NCBI RefSeq assembly: GCF_000498955.2
Contig: NZ_AYGX02000155.1
Location: forward strand, 36,777-78,102
Source: Lactiplantibacillus fabifermentans DSM 21115
GTDB taxonomy: Bacteria > Bacillota > Bacilli > Lactobacillales > Lactobacillaceae
DNA length: 41,326 nucleotides
Reading direction: 5' to 3'
Below, one piece after another: positions 27,197 through 35,753 of this stretch (its first letter is position 1; every line of letters begins with the position of its first letter). The notes beneath the pieces are model-generated. The model ran no database searches. It was not told where the DNA came from and worked only from the letters and a program-made list of their open reading frames with translations. A program made the position numbers and the translations under genes.

Positions 27197-28348
27197 ATGG
27201 CACAACCACGACCACTAACGACGCTTAGTATTTTAAGCTTATCCACGGTCAGTGCGATTTCGACCGTCATTACCGGGGTGATTCCGGCGTTAAAGACCGC
27301 CTTTCCAACCGTGGCAACCACCTGGATTGAACTGGTAGTGACCATCGCTAACTTTAGTGCCCTGGCCACCTTATTGGCAAATCCTCGCCTGACTGCTCGT
27401 TTCGGGATTCGCAAAGTCGTCATCAGTGGCTTACTATTAAGCGCCATCGCGGGTTGTGGGCCGTTGTTGGACCTCTCATTTGCCTGGTTAATGGTGAGCC
27501 GCTTACTCTTAGGTCTCGGGATTGGTTTATTTTCCCCGCACGCCATTAGTTTAATTGCCCACACGTATCACGGTGAGCAGCGGGCCCGCTTGCTCGGTTA
27601 TCAAACGGGGTTATCGGCATTGGGCAACGCGGTCTTACTCAGTTTAGCCGGCATCCTCATCGGTAGTAGTTGGCACCACGTCTTTTGGTTGTACGCCGTG
27701 CTGGCCGTCATTGCTGGGCTCGTCTGGTGGACAGTTCCAGAACCGGCCGTGCCAACAACGACGGTGAGCGCCCATGCCCAGTTGCCCCGTTATCAGTGGG
27801 GCTTAATCGGTTTGACGTTTGTGACGTACTTGCTCATTTACGGGGTGCAATTAAAATTACCGAGCCTCTTTACGGAACGACAGCTCGGTTCCAGCCAAGT
27901 GTTAAATTTGACGCTGGCCGCCATGAATATCGGTGGCTTTGTCGCCGGAATGACGTTTGGCCAGTTGCATCGGCATTTACACCGGTTCACGTTGACGTTG
28001 GGCTACGCCGGCGCGGCGCTATCCGGCGGCATCCTCTTGGTGACCAAAAGTGCGCCGTTAGCCATTGCAGCCGCCATTTTCTTCAATTTTATTTACTCAT
28101 ATACCGGACCATACTTAGTATTTACGAGTAATCAAGGCTTGGCGAGCGCTCAAATCAACACTTTGAGCAGCTACTTAACGGTGGCGACCATTATTAGTGC
28201 CTTCGCCGCCCCGCTCGTCTGGAACGCGCTCGGACAAATTGGTCCGGCGACTTTGACGAACAACGTCTTAGCTTGGACGACCGGCTGTTTAACGTTAATC
28301 GCCATTATCACTTTATTCATGAAAGGAAAACCTGCTGATGTCCACTAA
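27197..28348 (+). CDS. MFS transporter
   Basis: 383 residues with about 12 hydrophobic segments typical of a small major facilitator transporter (drug or sugar efflux/uptake). Seen: the ARFGIRKVVISGLLLS loop 2-3 region with its basic motif, GLGIGLFSPHAISLI in TM4-5, and a mid-protein loop near residue 190. The SD GGAGGAC overlaps the end of the preceding HAD gene. Its last 11 nt overlap the acetyltransferase start. The substrate cannot be predicted. Confidence 0.9.
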   Translation: MAQPRPLTTLSILSLSTVSAISTVITGVIPALKTAFPTVATTWIELVVTIANFSALATLLANPRLTARFGIRKVVISGLLLSAIAGCGPLLDLSFAWLMVSRLLLGLGIGLFSPHAISLIAHTYHGEQRARLLGYQTGLSALGNAVLLSLAGILIGSSWHHVFWLYAVLAVIAGLVWWTVPEPAVPTTTVSAHAQLPRYQWGLIGLTFVTYLLIYGVQLKLPSLFTERQLGSSQVLNLTLAAMNIGGFVAGMTFGQLHRHLHRFTLTLGYAGAALSGGILLVTKSAPLAIAAAIFFNFIYSYTGPYLVFTSNQGLASAQINTLSSYLTVATIISAFAAPLVWNALGQIGPATLTNNVLAWTTGCLTLIAIITLFMKGKPADVH

Positions 28349-28958
28349 TCCAGAATTACATGACGGTCGCCTGTATTTACCCAATGATGCGGCCTTAGAA
28401 AAACAACAATTTCAATATCTCGACCAGTTATACGATTTCAACCAAACGCGCCCCAGTGAATTAACGAAGCGTCAAATCTTATTGACACAGATGTTCGCTG
28501 AAATCGGGTCGAACTGTTACATCGAACCGCCCTTGCATTCGAACTGGGGCGGCCATCATGTACACTTTGGCGCGGGCGTTTACGCGAATTTCAACTTAAC
28601 TTTAGTCGATGATACGCACATCTATGTCGGCGACCACACGATGTTCGGTCCAAACGTCACTTTAGCCACGGCCGGGCATCCGCTATTACCGGAACTCCGC
28701 GAACAAGGCTATCAATATAATGCCCCGATTCACATCGGCAAAAATTGCTGGTTCGGGGCCGGTGTAATTGTCGTGCCCGGTATTACGATTGGCGACAACG
28801 TGGTCATTGGCGCCGGGAGCGTCGTCACGAAAGACTTGCCGGACAACGTCATTGCCGTGGGCGATCCCGCTAAAGTTTTACGGTCAATCAATGACCATGA
28901 CCGGCAATATTACTTTAAAGACCGGCAGATTGACCCTGAGTTACTCAAAAGAGTGTGA
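28338..28958 (+). CDS. Maltose/galactoside O-acetyltransferase
   Basis: 206 residues, left-handed beta-helix (hexapeptide repeat) acetyltransferase of the LacA/Maa type, which transfers acetyl from acetyl-CoA to a sugar hydroxyl. Seen: the N-terminal helical cap, the hexapeptide core (about 75-185), catalytic His in LATAGHPL, and the C-terminal IGAGSVVTKDLPDNVIAVGDPAKVLR. It overlaps the MFS gene by 11 nt (ATG within its 3' end, SD AAAGGAAAA), so translation is probably coupled. Its stop codon lies within the left arm of a 115-bp hairpin. Confidence 0.93.
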   Translation: MSTNPELHDGRLYLPNDAALEKQQFQYLDQLYDFNQTRPSELTKRQILLTQMFAEIGSNCYIEPPLHSNWGGHHVHFGAGVYANFNLTLVDDTHIYVGDHTMFGPNVTLATAGHPLLPELREQGYQYNAPIHIGKNCWFGAGVIVVPGITIGDNVVIGAGSVVTKDLPDNVIAVGDPAKVLRSINDHDRQYYFKDRQIDPELLKRV

Positions 28959-29067
28959 CAAAAGGCGGTTAGTTTGCGAGCATTAACGTGGCATCGACAA
29001 TTATGCCCGGGCTTTGGGCATGGTTACCGATGCCGGGTTAAGCGGAACAAACTGCCTTTTGTCACAC
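28953..29067. repeat. 115-bp long hairpin on the acetyltransferase stop codon
   Basis: The outer arms GTGTGACAAAAGGC and GCCTTTTGTCACAC pair completely. Moving inwards GTTTG/CAAAC, TTAAC/GGTTAA, GGCATCG/CGATGCC and ATGCCC/GGGCAT also pair. No T-run follows and a normal terminator comes right after, so it does not look like a simple terminator. The TGA of the acetyltransferase is inside the left arm. Confidence 0.8.
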
Positions 29068-29094
29068 GTTTCGGAAAAAATAGTAAGATACTGA

Positions 29095-29138
29095 ATGGGC
29101 ACCTGCTGAAATTCTAACTTCATCAGGTGTCCATTTTT
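29095..29138 (+). terminator. Terminator of the HAD/MFS/acetyltransferase operon
   Basis: ATGGGCACCTGCTGAA and TTCATCAGGTGTCCAT pair with two mismatches around an 8-nt loop, followed by TTTTT. Confidence 0.88.
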
Positions 29139-29201
29139 GAATCAATCTTAGTATATTTTGTCCCAATTACCAATTTAACTGGCACCGGCAATTCATTTTA
29201 T

Positions 29202-29600
29202 CTAAACCCAGTGGTGATACCAGTACCAAGCACCGTAACTCAACGCGATGGGCATCGCAAACACCATTAACAGGCCACGCCAGAACCAAAAGACGGCCAG
29301 GTTCATCAGATCATCTTGCAATGCCAATTTTCCGGCGAGCCGCGAACCAGTGAGATAGGCATTATGGGACCGCTGTTGAGCATCATAAGAGTGGACGACC
29401 AGTCGATTTTTGCGCCAATGGGGATACCAGGACATGACGAATGGATAAACGGCGAGATAGCTGATGATTAGCCAGCTATTCACGCCAGTTAGATGAACGA
29501 TCAGCTTCCCATCTGGTTCGGCCGTGATGAAATAAAACGTGATAATAAACACCGGCAAAGCCGCCAAATAATCTTTAATCAATTGCCAAAATTGTCGCAT
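29202..29600 (-). CDS. Small membrane protein, unknown
   Basis: 132 residues with three or four hydrophobic segments (about 13-30, 42-60, and 104-126), a basic loop around WYPHWRKNR, and an aromatic C-terminus (YGAWYWYHHWV). I do not recognise the family; it resembles short DUF-type inner-membrane proteins of lactobacilli only in general character. Start chosen: ATG 29600 with AGGTGAG 5 nt upstream; the GTG three codons earlier would lie within the SD. Monocistronic. Confidence 0.78.
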   Translation of the reverse strand: MRQFWQLIKDYLAALPVFIITFYFITAEPDGKLIVHLTGVNSWLIISYLAVYPFVMSWYPHWRKNRLVVHSYDAQQRSHNAYLTGSRLAGKLALQDDLMNLAVFWFWRGLLMVFAMPIALSYGAWYWYHHWV

Positions 29601-29742
29601 CCCGCTCACCTACCCGCATTTTTTGCTTTATTATCCATTCACAGACAGTAAAACAGCAAACCCACAAATTTGAAAGCTTATTTGAAGAACTAACGTAAGA
29701 CTCGTTGATTTAACGTCGCGATAAGTGTGTATTTTGGCAAAC

Positions 29743-29776
29743 GAAAAAGCTCACCACAACAATATATGGTGAGCCA
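29743..29776 (-). terminator. Terminator of the toxin-antitoxin operon
   Basis: On the minus strand GCTCACCA and TGGTGAGC pair around a 10-nt loop and are followed by TTTTTC. It begins 44 nt after the toxin stop codon. Confidence 0.85.
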
Positions 29777-29819
29777 CCCTAGTATACTGACACTATTTGT
29801 CAGTTTTGAATTTTCCACT

Positions 29820-30098
29820 TCATCGATGTTTTTTATATACATCATTTCGTTTTGCAGCCTTAACGACAACAACTTCAAGAACACGGTCATTAATTTGGGT
29901 AACAAGTCGATAATTGCCAATTCGATAACGCCAAAAGGTCCCTAAGTCACCTTCAAGCACTTTTCCCCAAATTCTTGGATTACTGGCACCTTCAATATGA
30001 CTATCTAACCACTTTACTATTCTTTTTTGAACTTGAATATCTAGTTTTTCAAAGTCTTTTTCAGCTTTTTTACTAAAATCCCAAGTATATACTGCCAT
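29820..30098 (-). CDS. RelE/ParE-type toxin
   Basis: 92 residues, RelE-superfamily toxin (ribosome-dependent mRNA interferase type). Seen: YTWDFSKKAEKDFEKL, the basic WRYRIGNYRLVTQI core strand with family-typical arginines, and the C-terminal VVVVKAAKRNDVYKKH. The start ATG shares one base with the antitoxin stop codon (TAATG), so translation is coupled. With the 71-residue antitoxin it forms a type II module. Whether it is active cannot be read from sequence, but all core residues appear intact. Confidence 0.9.
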   Translation of the reverse strand: MAVYTWDFSKKAEKDFEKLDIQVQKRIVKWLDSHIEGASNPRIWGKVLEGDLGTFWRYRIGNYRLVTQINDRVLEVVVVKAAKRNDVYKKHR

Positions 30099-30313
30099 TA
30101 CATACCTAAACGCCGTTTGATTTCTGACCGACTAACCGTCTCACCATGGCTTTCACGAAGATTTACAAGCGCATCATGATAATCTTGCTCATCTTCCAAT
30201 CGTTCTAAAATCGTTTGGCGCATAAAAGTTGGTACAGTGACACCATTAAATTCAGCTAGCTTTTTGATTGCTTCATACTGATCATCTTTAAAACGCAGTG
30301 CAGTTACAGTCAT
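30098..30313 (-). CDS. RelB/DinJ-like ribbon-helix-helix antitoxin
   Basis: 71 residues. The N-terminal TVTALRFKDDQYEAIKKLAEFNGVTV is a ribbon-helix-helix DNA-binding segment, followed by a charged C-terminal region expected to wrap the toxin. The first gene of the pair, as is usual. The promoter has TATAAT on the minus strand at 30335-30340, close to the start, leaving a very short leader with SD AAGGAGGC; autoregulation by the complex is expected from the family. Confidence 0.88.
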   Translation of the reverse strand: MTVTALRFKDDQYEAIKKLAEFNGVTVPTFMRQTILERLEDEQDYHDALVNLRESHGETVSRSEIKRRLGM

Positions 30314-30334
30314 AGTTAAAGCCTCCTTTTCGCA

Positions 30335-30340
30335 ATTATA
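30335..30340 (-). promoter_or_regulatory. -10 element of the toxin-antitoxin promoter
   Basis: Minus-strand TATAAT, 22 nt before the antitoxin start. The -35 is weak (TTAAAC at about 15 nt). Confidence 0.5.
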
Positions 30341-30483
30341 GCACGGAAGGCGATTGTTTAATGCCTAAAATGTCTGAAAATTTCAATTCGAAAATAAATG
30401 GGAGTCGGCGATCATACATCACCAAACTTTGGCTAATCTTCAACGTAGACTTGACTCAGTCACCGCAGCAGCTGAAATTATTG

Positions 30484-31815
30484 CTAATACAAATACTGCA
30501 AATCACTAGCGGGCGTTGGATAAGCCAATACTAACTTCTGCAACGCCGGTAACGTAATCTTTTGTTGAATCAATAGCGTTAAATAGTTAATCATTTCATC
30601 AGCAATATCACTCAAGACACTGGCGCCAACGACTAAACCGGTGGCCTTTTCAACCATGACTTTGGCTAATGCTTGCGGCGCCTGAACCCGATAATAACTG
30701 AACCATGCCGTCATATCCAAATCATTAATCGTATACCGGTCCGGCTGTTGTGCCGCCAACTCAGCGCTTAACCCAACTTGGGCTAATTTCGGGGCCGCGT
30801 ACACTTGGGTCGGCACTACCGGATAACTGATTGCCGCACTCGAATCAGTCAACTCATCGACTAAGTAGCGGGCTTCATAACCCGCAACTGGCGTGAGCTT
30901 CGGGACGGGGGTATCACTGACGTCACCAATCGCATAAATATGCGGATTAGCCGTTTGCAAGTGGCCATTGACTTGTACGCCATGACGATTGAACGTCACC
31001 CCGACGTTTTCCAAGCCTAAGTGATCGGCGTTAGGGAGTCGGCCAGCAGCACTAATGACCAAATCCGTCGTTAGGTCAAAGTCAGGCGCTTGCAAATGTA
31101 AGCCGTCCGCTGCTTTGGTGATGGCGGTCAAGTCGACGCCTAAGTCAAAGACGACCCCTTGCGCCGTCAAATTGGCCATCAACGCCTGAACCATTTTGGC
31201 ATCAAACGCCTTGAGCGGCCGGTCATTATGATGAATCAAGTGGACTTCAGCGCCTGCCGCTCGGACAATGGTTGCCAGTTCAAAGCCTGCGTAGCCACCA
31301 CCAACGAAAGTGACCCGTTTAGGCATGGTATCCAAATCTAAAAAGTCGGTACTCGTTTGGAAATATTCATGACCTTTGATGGGTAAAATGGCCGGGCGTT
31401 GACCCGTGGCAATCACATAATCAGTTGCGGTCACGACTTCGCCATCAACCGTCAGCTGACCATCCGCTTGAAAATAAGCTTCACCATGCAACGTGTCGAT
31501 ACCAGCACCCGTTAAGCCATGTAAGGTGCCATCGTTGATACCGTCCGTATAACCGCGTTTAGTCGCCATCAAGGCTGGCCAATCAACAGTTGGGACCCCG
31601 GTTAACCCGTGGCCTTGTAAATGCGCACTAGCTTGTTTAGCTTCGACGGCACTCAACAAGATCTTCTTAGGATCACAGCCGCGGTTCGGACAAGTTCCGC
31701 CCCACAAATCTGCTTCAATAATCACGACTGCTTTGCCTTTAGCGACCAAGCCATACGCCATGGCCGTTCCGGCAGGGCCCCCACCAATTACTGCGACATC
31801 ATATTGTTTAACCAT
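30484..31815 (-). CDS. Glutathione-reductase-like flavoprotein
   Basis: 443 residues, pyridine nucleotide-disulphide oxidoreductase. Seen: FAD motif GGGPAGTAMAYG, redox pair Cys42/Cys47 in GGTCPNRGCDPKKI, NAD(P) motif VGGGYAGFELA, FAD motif YAIGDV, and a C-terminal dimerisation domain. The C-terminus has AYPTPASDLQYLY where reductases have HPTxxEE, so the His-Glu pair that protonates the leaving thiol is missing. The substrate may therefore not be glutathione. Start chosen: ATG 31815 with GAAAGGGGA upstream. It lies 18 nt after the transporter ATPase gene in one operon. Confidence 0.9.
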   Translation of the reverse strand: MVKQYDVAVIGGGPAGTAMAYGLVAKGKAVVIIEADLWGGTCPNRGCDPKKILLSAVEAKQASAHLQGHGLTGVPTVDWPALMATKRGYTDGINDGTLHGLTGAGIDTLHGEAYFQADGQLTVDGEVVTATDYVIATGQRPAILPIKGHEYFQTSTDFLDLDTMPKRVTFVGGGYAGFELATIVRAAGAEVHLIHHNDRPLKAFDAKMVQALMANLTAQGVVFDLGVDLTAITKAADGLHLQAPDFDLTTDLVISAAGRLPNADHLGLENVGVTFNRHGVQVNGHLQTANPHIYAIGDVSDTPVPKLTPVAGYEARYLVDELTDSSAAISYPVVPTQVYAAPKLAQVGLSAELAAQQPDRYTINDLDMTAWFSYYRVQAPQALAKVMVEKATGLVVGASVLSDIADEMINYLTLLIQQKITLPALQKLVLAYPTPASDLQYLY

Positions 31816-31833
31816 GCAATCGTCCCCTTTCAA

Positions 31834-32802
31834 CTAAACTTCTTCGTGTTCACTCAAATAACCCATAATCTTTTGGCGGTCCAAGTAGCCTTGCACCTCA
31901 TCATCTTCCGTTACGGCCACATAATCATGCGTGGTCAACGCTTCAAACGCCGTCCGGAGTGTCGCTTGCGTATCGAGCGTTTGAATCTTACCCGCGGCCA
32001 CACTAGGTTGATCGGCCAGATAACCTTGGACTAAGCCAACGCGGCCAATATAAACGTCATACACATTTTTAGCCCGACTTGCCCCAAAGAAATCGCGGAC
32101 AAAATCATTCACGGGATGCTGGGCAATCGCACTCGGGATGTCGACTTGCAGCAATTCACCGTGGCGCATAATGCCGATGCGGTGGCCTAACTTCAACGCT
32201 TCACTCATATCATGGGTCACAAAGACGATGGTATTGTGATAACGCTCGTGTAACGACAACACTAAATCTTGTAACTGTTGGCGTGACAACGGGTCGAGCG
32301 CACTAAAGGGTTCATCCATCAAAACGGTGGCCGGCTTGGAAGCTAACGCCCGTAAAATGCCAATCCGTTGTTGTTCCCCACCGGATAATTCACTAGGCAT
32401 CCGGTCGCGATACACGGCTGGATCTAAGCCGACTTCCGTTAATAAATCATCAATCGTTTGCGCGATTTCTTTTTTTGGCGTGCCTTTCATTTCCGGAATG
32501 ACGGCAATATTTTGGGCCACCGTCATCGTCGGAAACAACGCGATTTGTTGGAGCACATAGCCCATGTCCCAGCGCAATTCGCGCACCGGCACGGTCGTCG
32601 TATCTTGGCCGTTCACTAAAATCTTGCCCTGGGTAAGCGGTTCGAGCCGGTTAATCATTTTCAAAGAAGTGGTTTTACCACTCCCGGAGGTGCCCACTAA
32701 GACAAACAACTCGCCTTGTTGAATCGTTAAGTTCAAGTCAGGAATCACCGTCTGACCATTAAAATCTTTTTGCACATGTTGAAACTCAATTGCGCTAGTC
32801 AT
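31834..32802 (-). CDS. choQ: Betaine/carnitine/choline ABC transporter ATPase
   Basis: 322 residues, OpuCA/ChoQ type. Seen: Walker A GTSGSGKTT (about 37-45), signature LSGGEQQR, Walker B VLMDEPFSALDP, H-loop FVTHDM, and a C-terminal CBS region (about 255-322; TLRTAFEALTTHDYVAVTEDDEVQGYLDRQ) that in OpuA/OpuC-type proteins senses ionic strength or c-di-AMP. It drives uptake of compatible solutes through the fused ChoS. The start ATG follows the ChoS stop directly, so translation is coupled. Confidence 0.93.
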   Translation of the reverse strand: MTSAIEFQHVQKDFNGQTVIPDLNLTIQQGELFVLVGTSGSGKTTSLKMINRLEPLTQGKILVNGQDTTTVPVRELRWDMGYVLQQIALFPTMTVAQNIAVIPEMKGTPKKEIAQTIDDLLTEVGLDPAVYRDRMPSELSGGEQQRIGILRALASKPATVLMDEPFSALDPLSRQQLQDLVLSLHERYHNTIVFVTHDMSEALKLGHRIGIMRHGELLQVDIPSAIAQHPVNDFVRDFFGASRAKNVYDVYIGRVGLVQGYLADQPSVAAGKIQTLDTQATLRTAFEALTTHDYVAVTEDDEVQGYLDRQKIMGYLSEHEEV

Positions 32803-34329
32803 CTAGTTTCCCTCCTTTAACAAACCGTGTTTGACTAAATAATTATGGGCAACCGTGGCCGCCGACTTATTTTGCACATTAACTTCGTAGTTCATTTCTT
32901 GCATATCAGTTTCTGAGATATGCCCCGCCAACTTGTTTAAAGCTTGGACAACTTTAGGATGCTTGTTGGCAAAACTCTGCTTCATCAATGGCGCGCCTTG
33001 ATACGTTGGGAAGAAATGCTTATCATCCTTCAAAATCGCTAAGTTATATTGCCGTAACTCACTGTCCGTCGAGTAAGCATCCACCAAGTTGATCCGACCT
33101 TTACTGATAGCTTCATAGCGCAAGGCTGGTTCCATCGACTTAGCGGTCACATCTAACCCATAGGCCTTCTTCAACCCTTTTAACCCGTCGTTACGGTCAA
33201 TAAATTCTAGCGTCATCCCCGGTTTCAAAATAGATTCGACCCCGTTCAAATCACTGATATTTTCTAAATGATGAGCTTTTTTAAACTTCTTCGTCACCGC
33301 CAACGCGTACGTATTGTTATATTTCATCGGTTGTAACAAGTCCATCTGATCTTGTTTCGCGAGGCGTTGTTTGGCCAGGCGGTACGTTTCAGCGGCCGTC
33401 ATACTTTTCGGATTATTCCCTTTAACTAACGTTTCCAACACCGACCCCGTAAATTCTGGATAGATGTCGATTTGGTCATGTTGTAACGCACTAAATAGGA
33501 ACGTCGTTTTACCGAAATTCGGTTTCAACGTGACTTTCACATGGGAATCATTAGCTTCAATCAAATCTTTATACATATTGATGAGGATTTCAGGTTCGGA
33601 CCCTAATTTCCCGGCAATCGTAATCGTTTCCGTCCGGTTAGCGTAAACACTGTACGCGCCCCCGCCACCAAGTAAGACGATAATGGCCGCAAACACGGTC
33701 AACGCTTGTTTCGGCTTGGCCGTTTGGAACCAACGCACGAGCGCACTCAATAAGATGGCGAGTAACGCTGACGAAATTGCCCCAATCAATAATAGTGACG
33801 TATCATTACGGTCAATCCCAAGCATGATAAACGTCCCCAGACCCCCGGCCCCAATCAAAGCAGCCAACGTGGCCGTCCCAATAATGAGCACTAACGCAGT
33901 CCGAATCCCAGAAATAATTTGCGGCATCGCAATCGGTAATTCGACTTTGAATAGCTTGCGTAACCGCGACATCCCAAAGGCATCGGCAGCTTCTTCAATG
34001 GAGGCGTCGATTTCTGAGATTCCGAGATACGTATTTTGAAAAATCGGCAATAACGCGTAAATGACTAACGCGATGACGGCCGGGACCGTCCCAATCCCGA
34101 CCAGCGGAATCAATAACCCCAAAAGTGCCAGCGACGGGATAGTTTGCAAGACACTCGTCAATTGCAATAATCCTTCCGCCCACTTTGGTCGCCGGACGGC
34201 CCAAATGGCTAACGGAATCGCAATCATCATCGCGATAACTAAAGCGGCAATGGAGATGCCTAAGTGTTGCCACAGTGCGGTTAATAAATCCCCGCGCCGC
34301 TCCATAAATGTCTGTATTAAAGTGTTCAT
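32803..34329 (-). CDS. choS: Fused permease/substrate-binding protein for choline/betaine
   Basis: 508 residues. The first about 215 residues are an OpuCB-type permease with about six membrane segments and the EAA loop (EAADAFGMSRLRKLFKVELPIAMPQII). After one more membrane segment (about 220-236), residues about 245-508 form an OpuCC-type binding domain (ITIAGKLGSEPEILINMYKD, DIYPEFTGSV, and DAYSTDSELRQYNLAILKDD). Permease and binder are thus one protein, as known in lactic acid bacteria. The SD at the ATG is weak. A tnpB element ends about 90 bp upstream, so the native promoter may be displaced or shared. Confidence 0.93.
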   Translation of the reverse strand: MNTLIQTFMERRGDLLTALWQHLGISIAALVIAMMIAIPLAIWAVRRPKWAEGLLQLTSVLQTIPSLALLGLLIPLVGIGTVPAVIALVIYALLPIFQNTYLGISEIDASIEEAADAFGMSRLRKLFKVELPIAMPQIISGIRTALVLIIGTATLAALIGAGGLGTFIMLGIDRNDTSLLLIGAISSALLAILLSALVRWFQTAKPKQALTVFAAIIVLLGGGGAYSVYANRTETITIAGKLGSEPEILINMYKDLIEANDSHVKVTLKPNFGKTTFLFSALQHDQIDIYPEFTGSVLETLVKGNNPKSMTAAETYRLAKQRLAKQDQMDLLQPMKYNNTYALAVTKKFKKAHHLENISDLNGVESILKPGMTLEFIDRNDGLKGLKKAYGLDVTAKSMEPALRYEAISKGRINLVDAYSTDSELRQYNLAILKDDKHFFPTYQGAPLMKQSFANKHPKVVQALNKLAGHISETDMQEMNYEVNVQNKSAATVAHNYLVKHGLLKEGN

Positions 34330-34419
34330 TACAGCCTGCTATGCAAAACATGGATAAATGCAGAAAAACGTTCCGTTCTTCCACATTCAGAAAGATTGCA
34401 TATTTCCTTTCTTTGTTTT

Positions 34420-34640
34420 GGCTTGCTCCCGTCATAACATTGGTGTTCTGACGATACCAGACTTGGTAAGGCACATTGACCAACTAGGTGAGTTTAAGGG
34501 CCTAGCCAGCCCCGTTGTTTCGTTATTTAGCGAGTGCTAATAAATTGGCTACGGCATTACCGTCGCGGTTCAACTTAGCACCACATTGATAACATTCATA
34601 TTGATCGTGTCTAGTACCATGAAGTGCATTACCACGCAAA
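34420..34640 (-). ncRNA. Possible omega-RNA at the 3' end of tnpB
   Basis: TnpB nucleases use an RNA made from the end of their own gene and the element's right end, with the guide taken from flanking DNA. Here the corresponding region contains GGGC/GCCC, TACCA/TGGTA and the 34430-34453 hairpin in succession. The placement is by analogy and no consensus was checked. The guide would come from the choS upstream region. Confidence 0.4.
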
Positions 34641-35677
34641 GTTATTTTTTCCAGTCCTTGTTTGACGTAACCACACTGCGAACAACGTTGCGTGGAAGGA
34701 TAGGACTGTTCAGCCAACACCAATTTTTTACCATACCAATCGCATTTATAAGTTAACAGTCGCCGAAAATAACCAAACATTGAGCGATGCAACCCTTTTG
34801 AGGCCACATGCGTCATTTGCATTTTCTTAACCGCTAAATCTTCAATTACGATCGTATCAAAATTGATAACCAATTTAGTGGTGAACTTTTGCATTAGGTC
34901 ATGCTGGATATTGGTAGCTTTCCGATAAGCTTGTTGCAACTTGGCTCTCATTACTCGATAACTTATCGTACTTGTTGCTTTTTTTCCATTCACGACACGT
35001 TTATGTGCAAGTTTACGTTGATAATACTTAATTTGTTCGTATAATCTTTTTAGTCGCTTGGGAATAACTCTGACAACGCCTTCAGTATAATTAAAATGGC
35101 CAACGTTAACGTCGACTGCGGTAATTTGCTTAGTCTTGCATTTGCGTTCAACGGTAATCTCAAAGTTCAAGCAAGCCCAGAACACGCCATTTTCACAGTA
35201 GATACTCACGGTCTTGAGAGTACCCGCTAAGTCAACATGCTTATTGAAACGAATATCATACCAATTGGCGACACCATGTGGCTTGTCAAGTCTCAATTTT
35301 CCCTTTACCAATTTAGCACGATCAGTTTTAAAGCCCTGTCGTGGTGCACGTTTAGACTTGAATCTAGGTTTACCCCAATCAGGTAACTCCTCATTAAAAA
35401 AGTCATCCCATGCAACTCCTAAATCGGTAATTGCCAACTGCAATGTGCGTGATGATAGCCCATATTGCCATTCTGACTTATTAGCAACTAACTCATCGCG
35501 AACACGCAATTTATTCGGTCTACGGTTATCTATTTTATTCACACAATAAGCATCATACATGTTATTCCAAGTTTCTAAAGCCTGATTCCAACAGTAACGT
35601 CGATAATCACATAGAGCGAGCAATGCTTGCCTCATGTGACTATTGGGATAAAGTTTAACTTTTTGTGTCCGAATCAT
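34523..35677 (-). CDS. tnpB: TnpB, RNA-guided nuclease of IS200/IS605 family
   Basis: 384 residues. Seen: an N-terminal helix-turn-helix-like and beta-barrel region (IRTQKVKLYPN), then the RuvC-like core with Asp189 (AVDVNVG), Glu279 (VIEDL) and Asp372 (NRDGNAVANL), and a zinc-finger region with Cys332, Cys335, Cys362 and Cys365. All catalytic residues are present, so it may be active. It differs from the common GIDLG form by having DVN in motif I. No transposase gene accompanies it. ATG start at the element's left-end side. Confidence 0.95.
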   Translation of the reverse strand: MIRTQKVKLYPNSHMRQALLALCDYRRYCWNQALETWNNMYDAYCVNKIDNRRPNKLRVRDELVANKSEWQYGLSSRTLQLAITDLGVAWDDFFNEELPDWGKPRFKSKRAPRQGFKTDRAKLVKGKLRLDKPHGVANWYDIRFNKHVDLAGTLKTVSIYCENGVFWACLNFEITVERKCKTKQITAVDVNVGHFNYTEGVVRVIPKRLKRLYEQIKYYQRKLAHKRVVNGKKATSTISYRVMRAKLQQAYRKATNIQHDLMQKFTTKLVINFDTIVIEDLAVKKMQMTHVASKGLHRSMFGYFRRLLTYKCDWYGKKLVLAEQSYPSTQRCSQCGYVKQGLEKITLRGNALHGTRHDQYECYQCGAKLNRDGNAVANLLALAK

Positions 35678-35705
35678 TTTTTCTCACCACTCGATATATT
35701 GGATT

Positions 35706-35730
35706 GTAATGAATACGACTGATTCATTAC
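35706..35730. repeat. Left-end subterminal hairpin of the tnpB element
   Basis: GTAATGAAT and ATTCATTAC form a perfect 9-bp stem with a 7-nt loop, 28 bp upstream of the tnpB start codon. Such hairpins are recognised by TnpA in this family. Confidence 0.7.
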
Positions 35731-35753
35731 GCTTCTAATATACTCCACTAGTT

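Larger units (their letters stand above)
34415..35745 (-). mobile_element. IS200/IS605-type element carrying only tnpB (approximate ends)
   Basis: The element holds tnpB with no tnpA. Subterminal hairpins typical of this group flank the gene: GTAATGAAT/ATTCATTAC with a 7-nt loop at 35706-35730 on the left-end side, and CGTCAGAACA/TGTTATGACG at 34430-34453 on the right-end side (minus-strand reading). The exact boundaries are estimated, not seen. There are no terminal inverted repeats or target duplications, as expected for this class. Confidence 0.7.

Noticed and set aside
29170-29195. Possible end fragment of the cloverleaf repeat (CCAATTTAACTGG)
   Set aside because: Similarity is limited to about a dozen AT-rich bases and no paired arm follows.
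29690-29920. 76-residue minus-strand frame overlapping the toxin gene end
   Set aside because: It is out of frame with the toxin, spans the terminator and has no SD.
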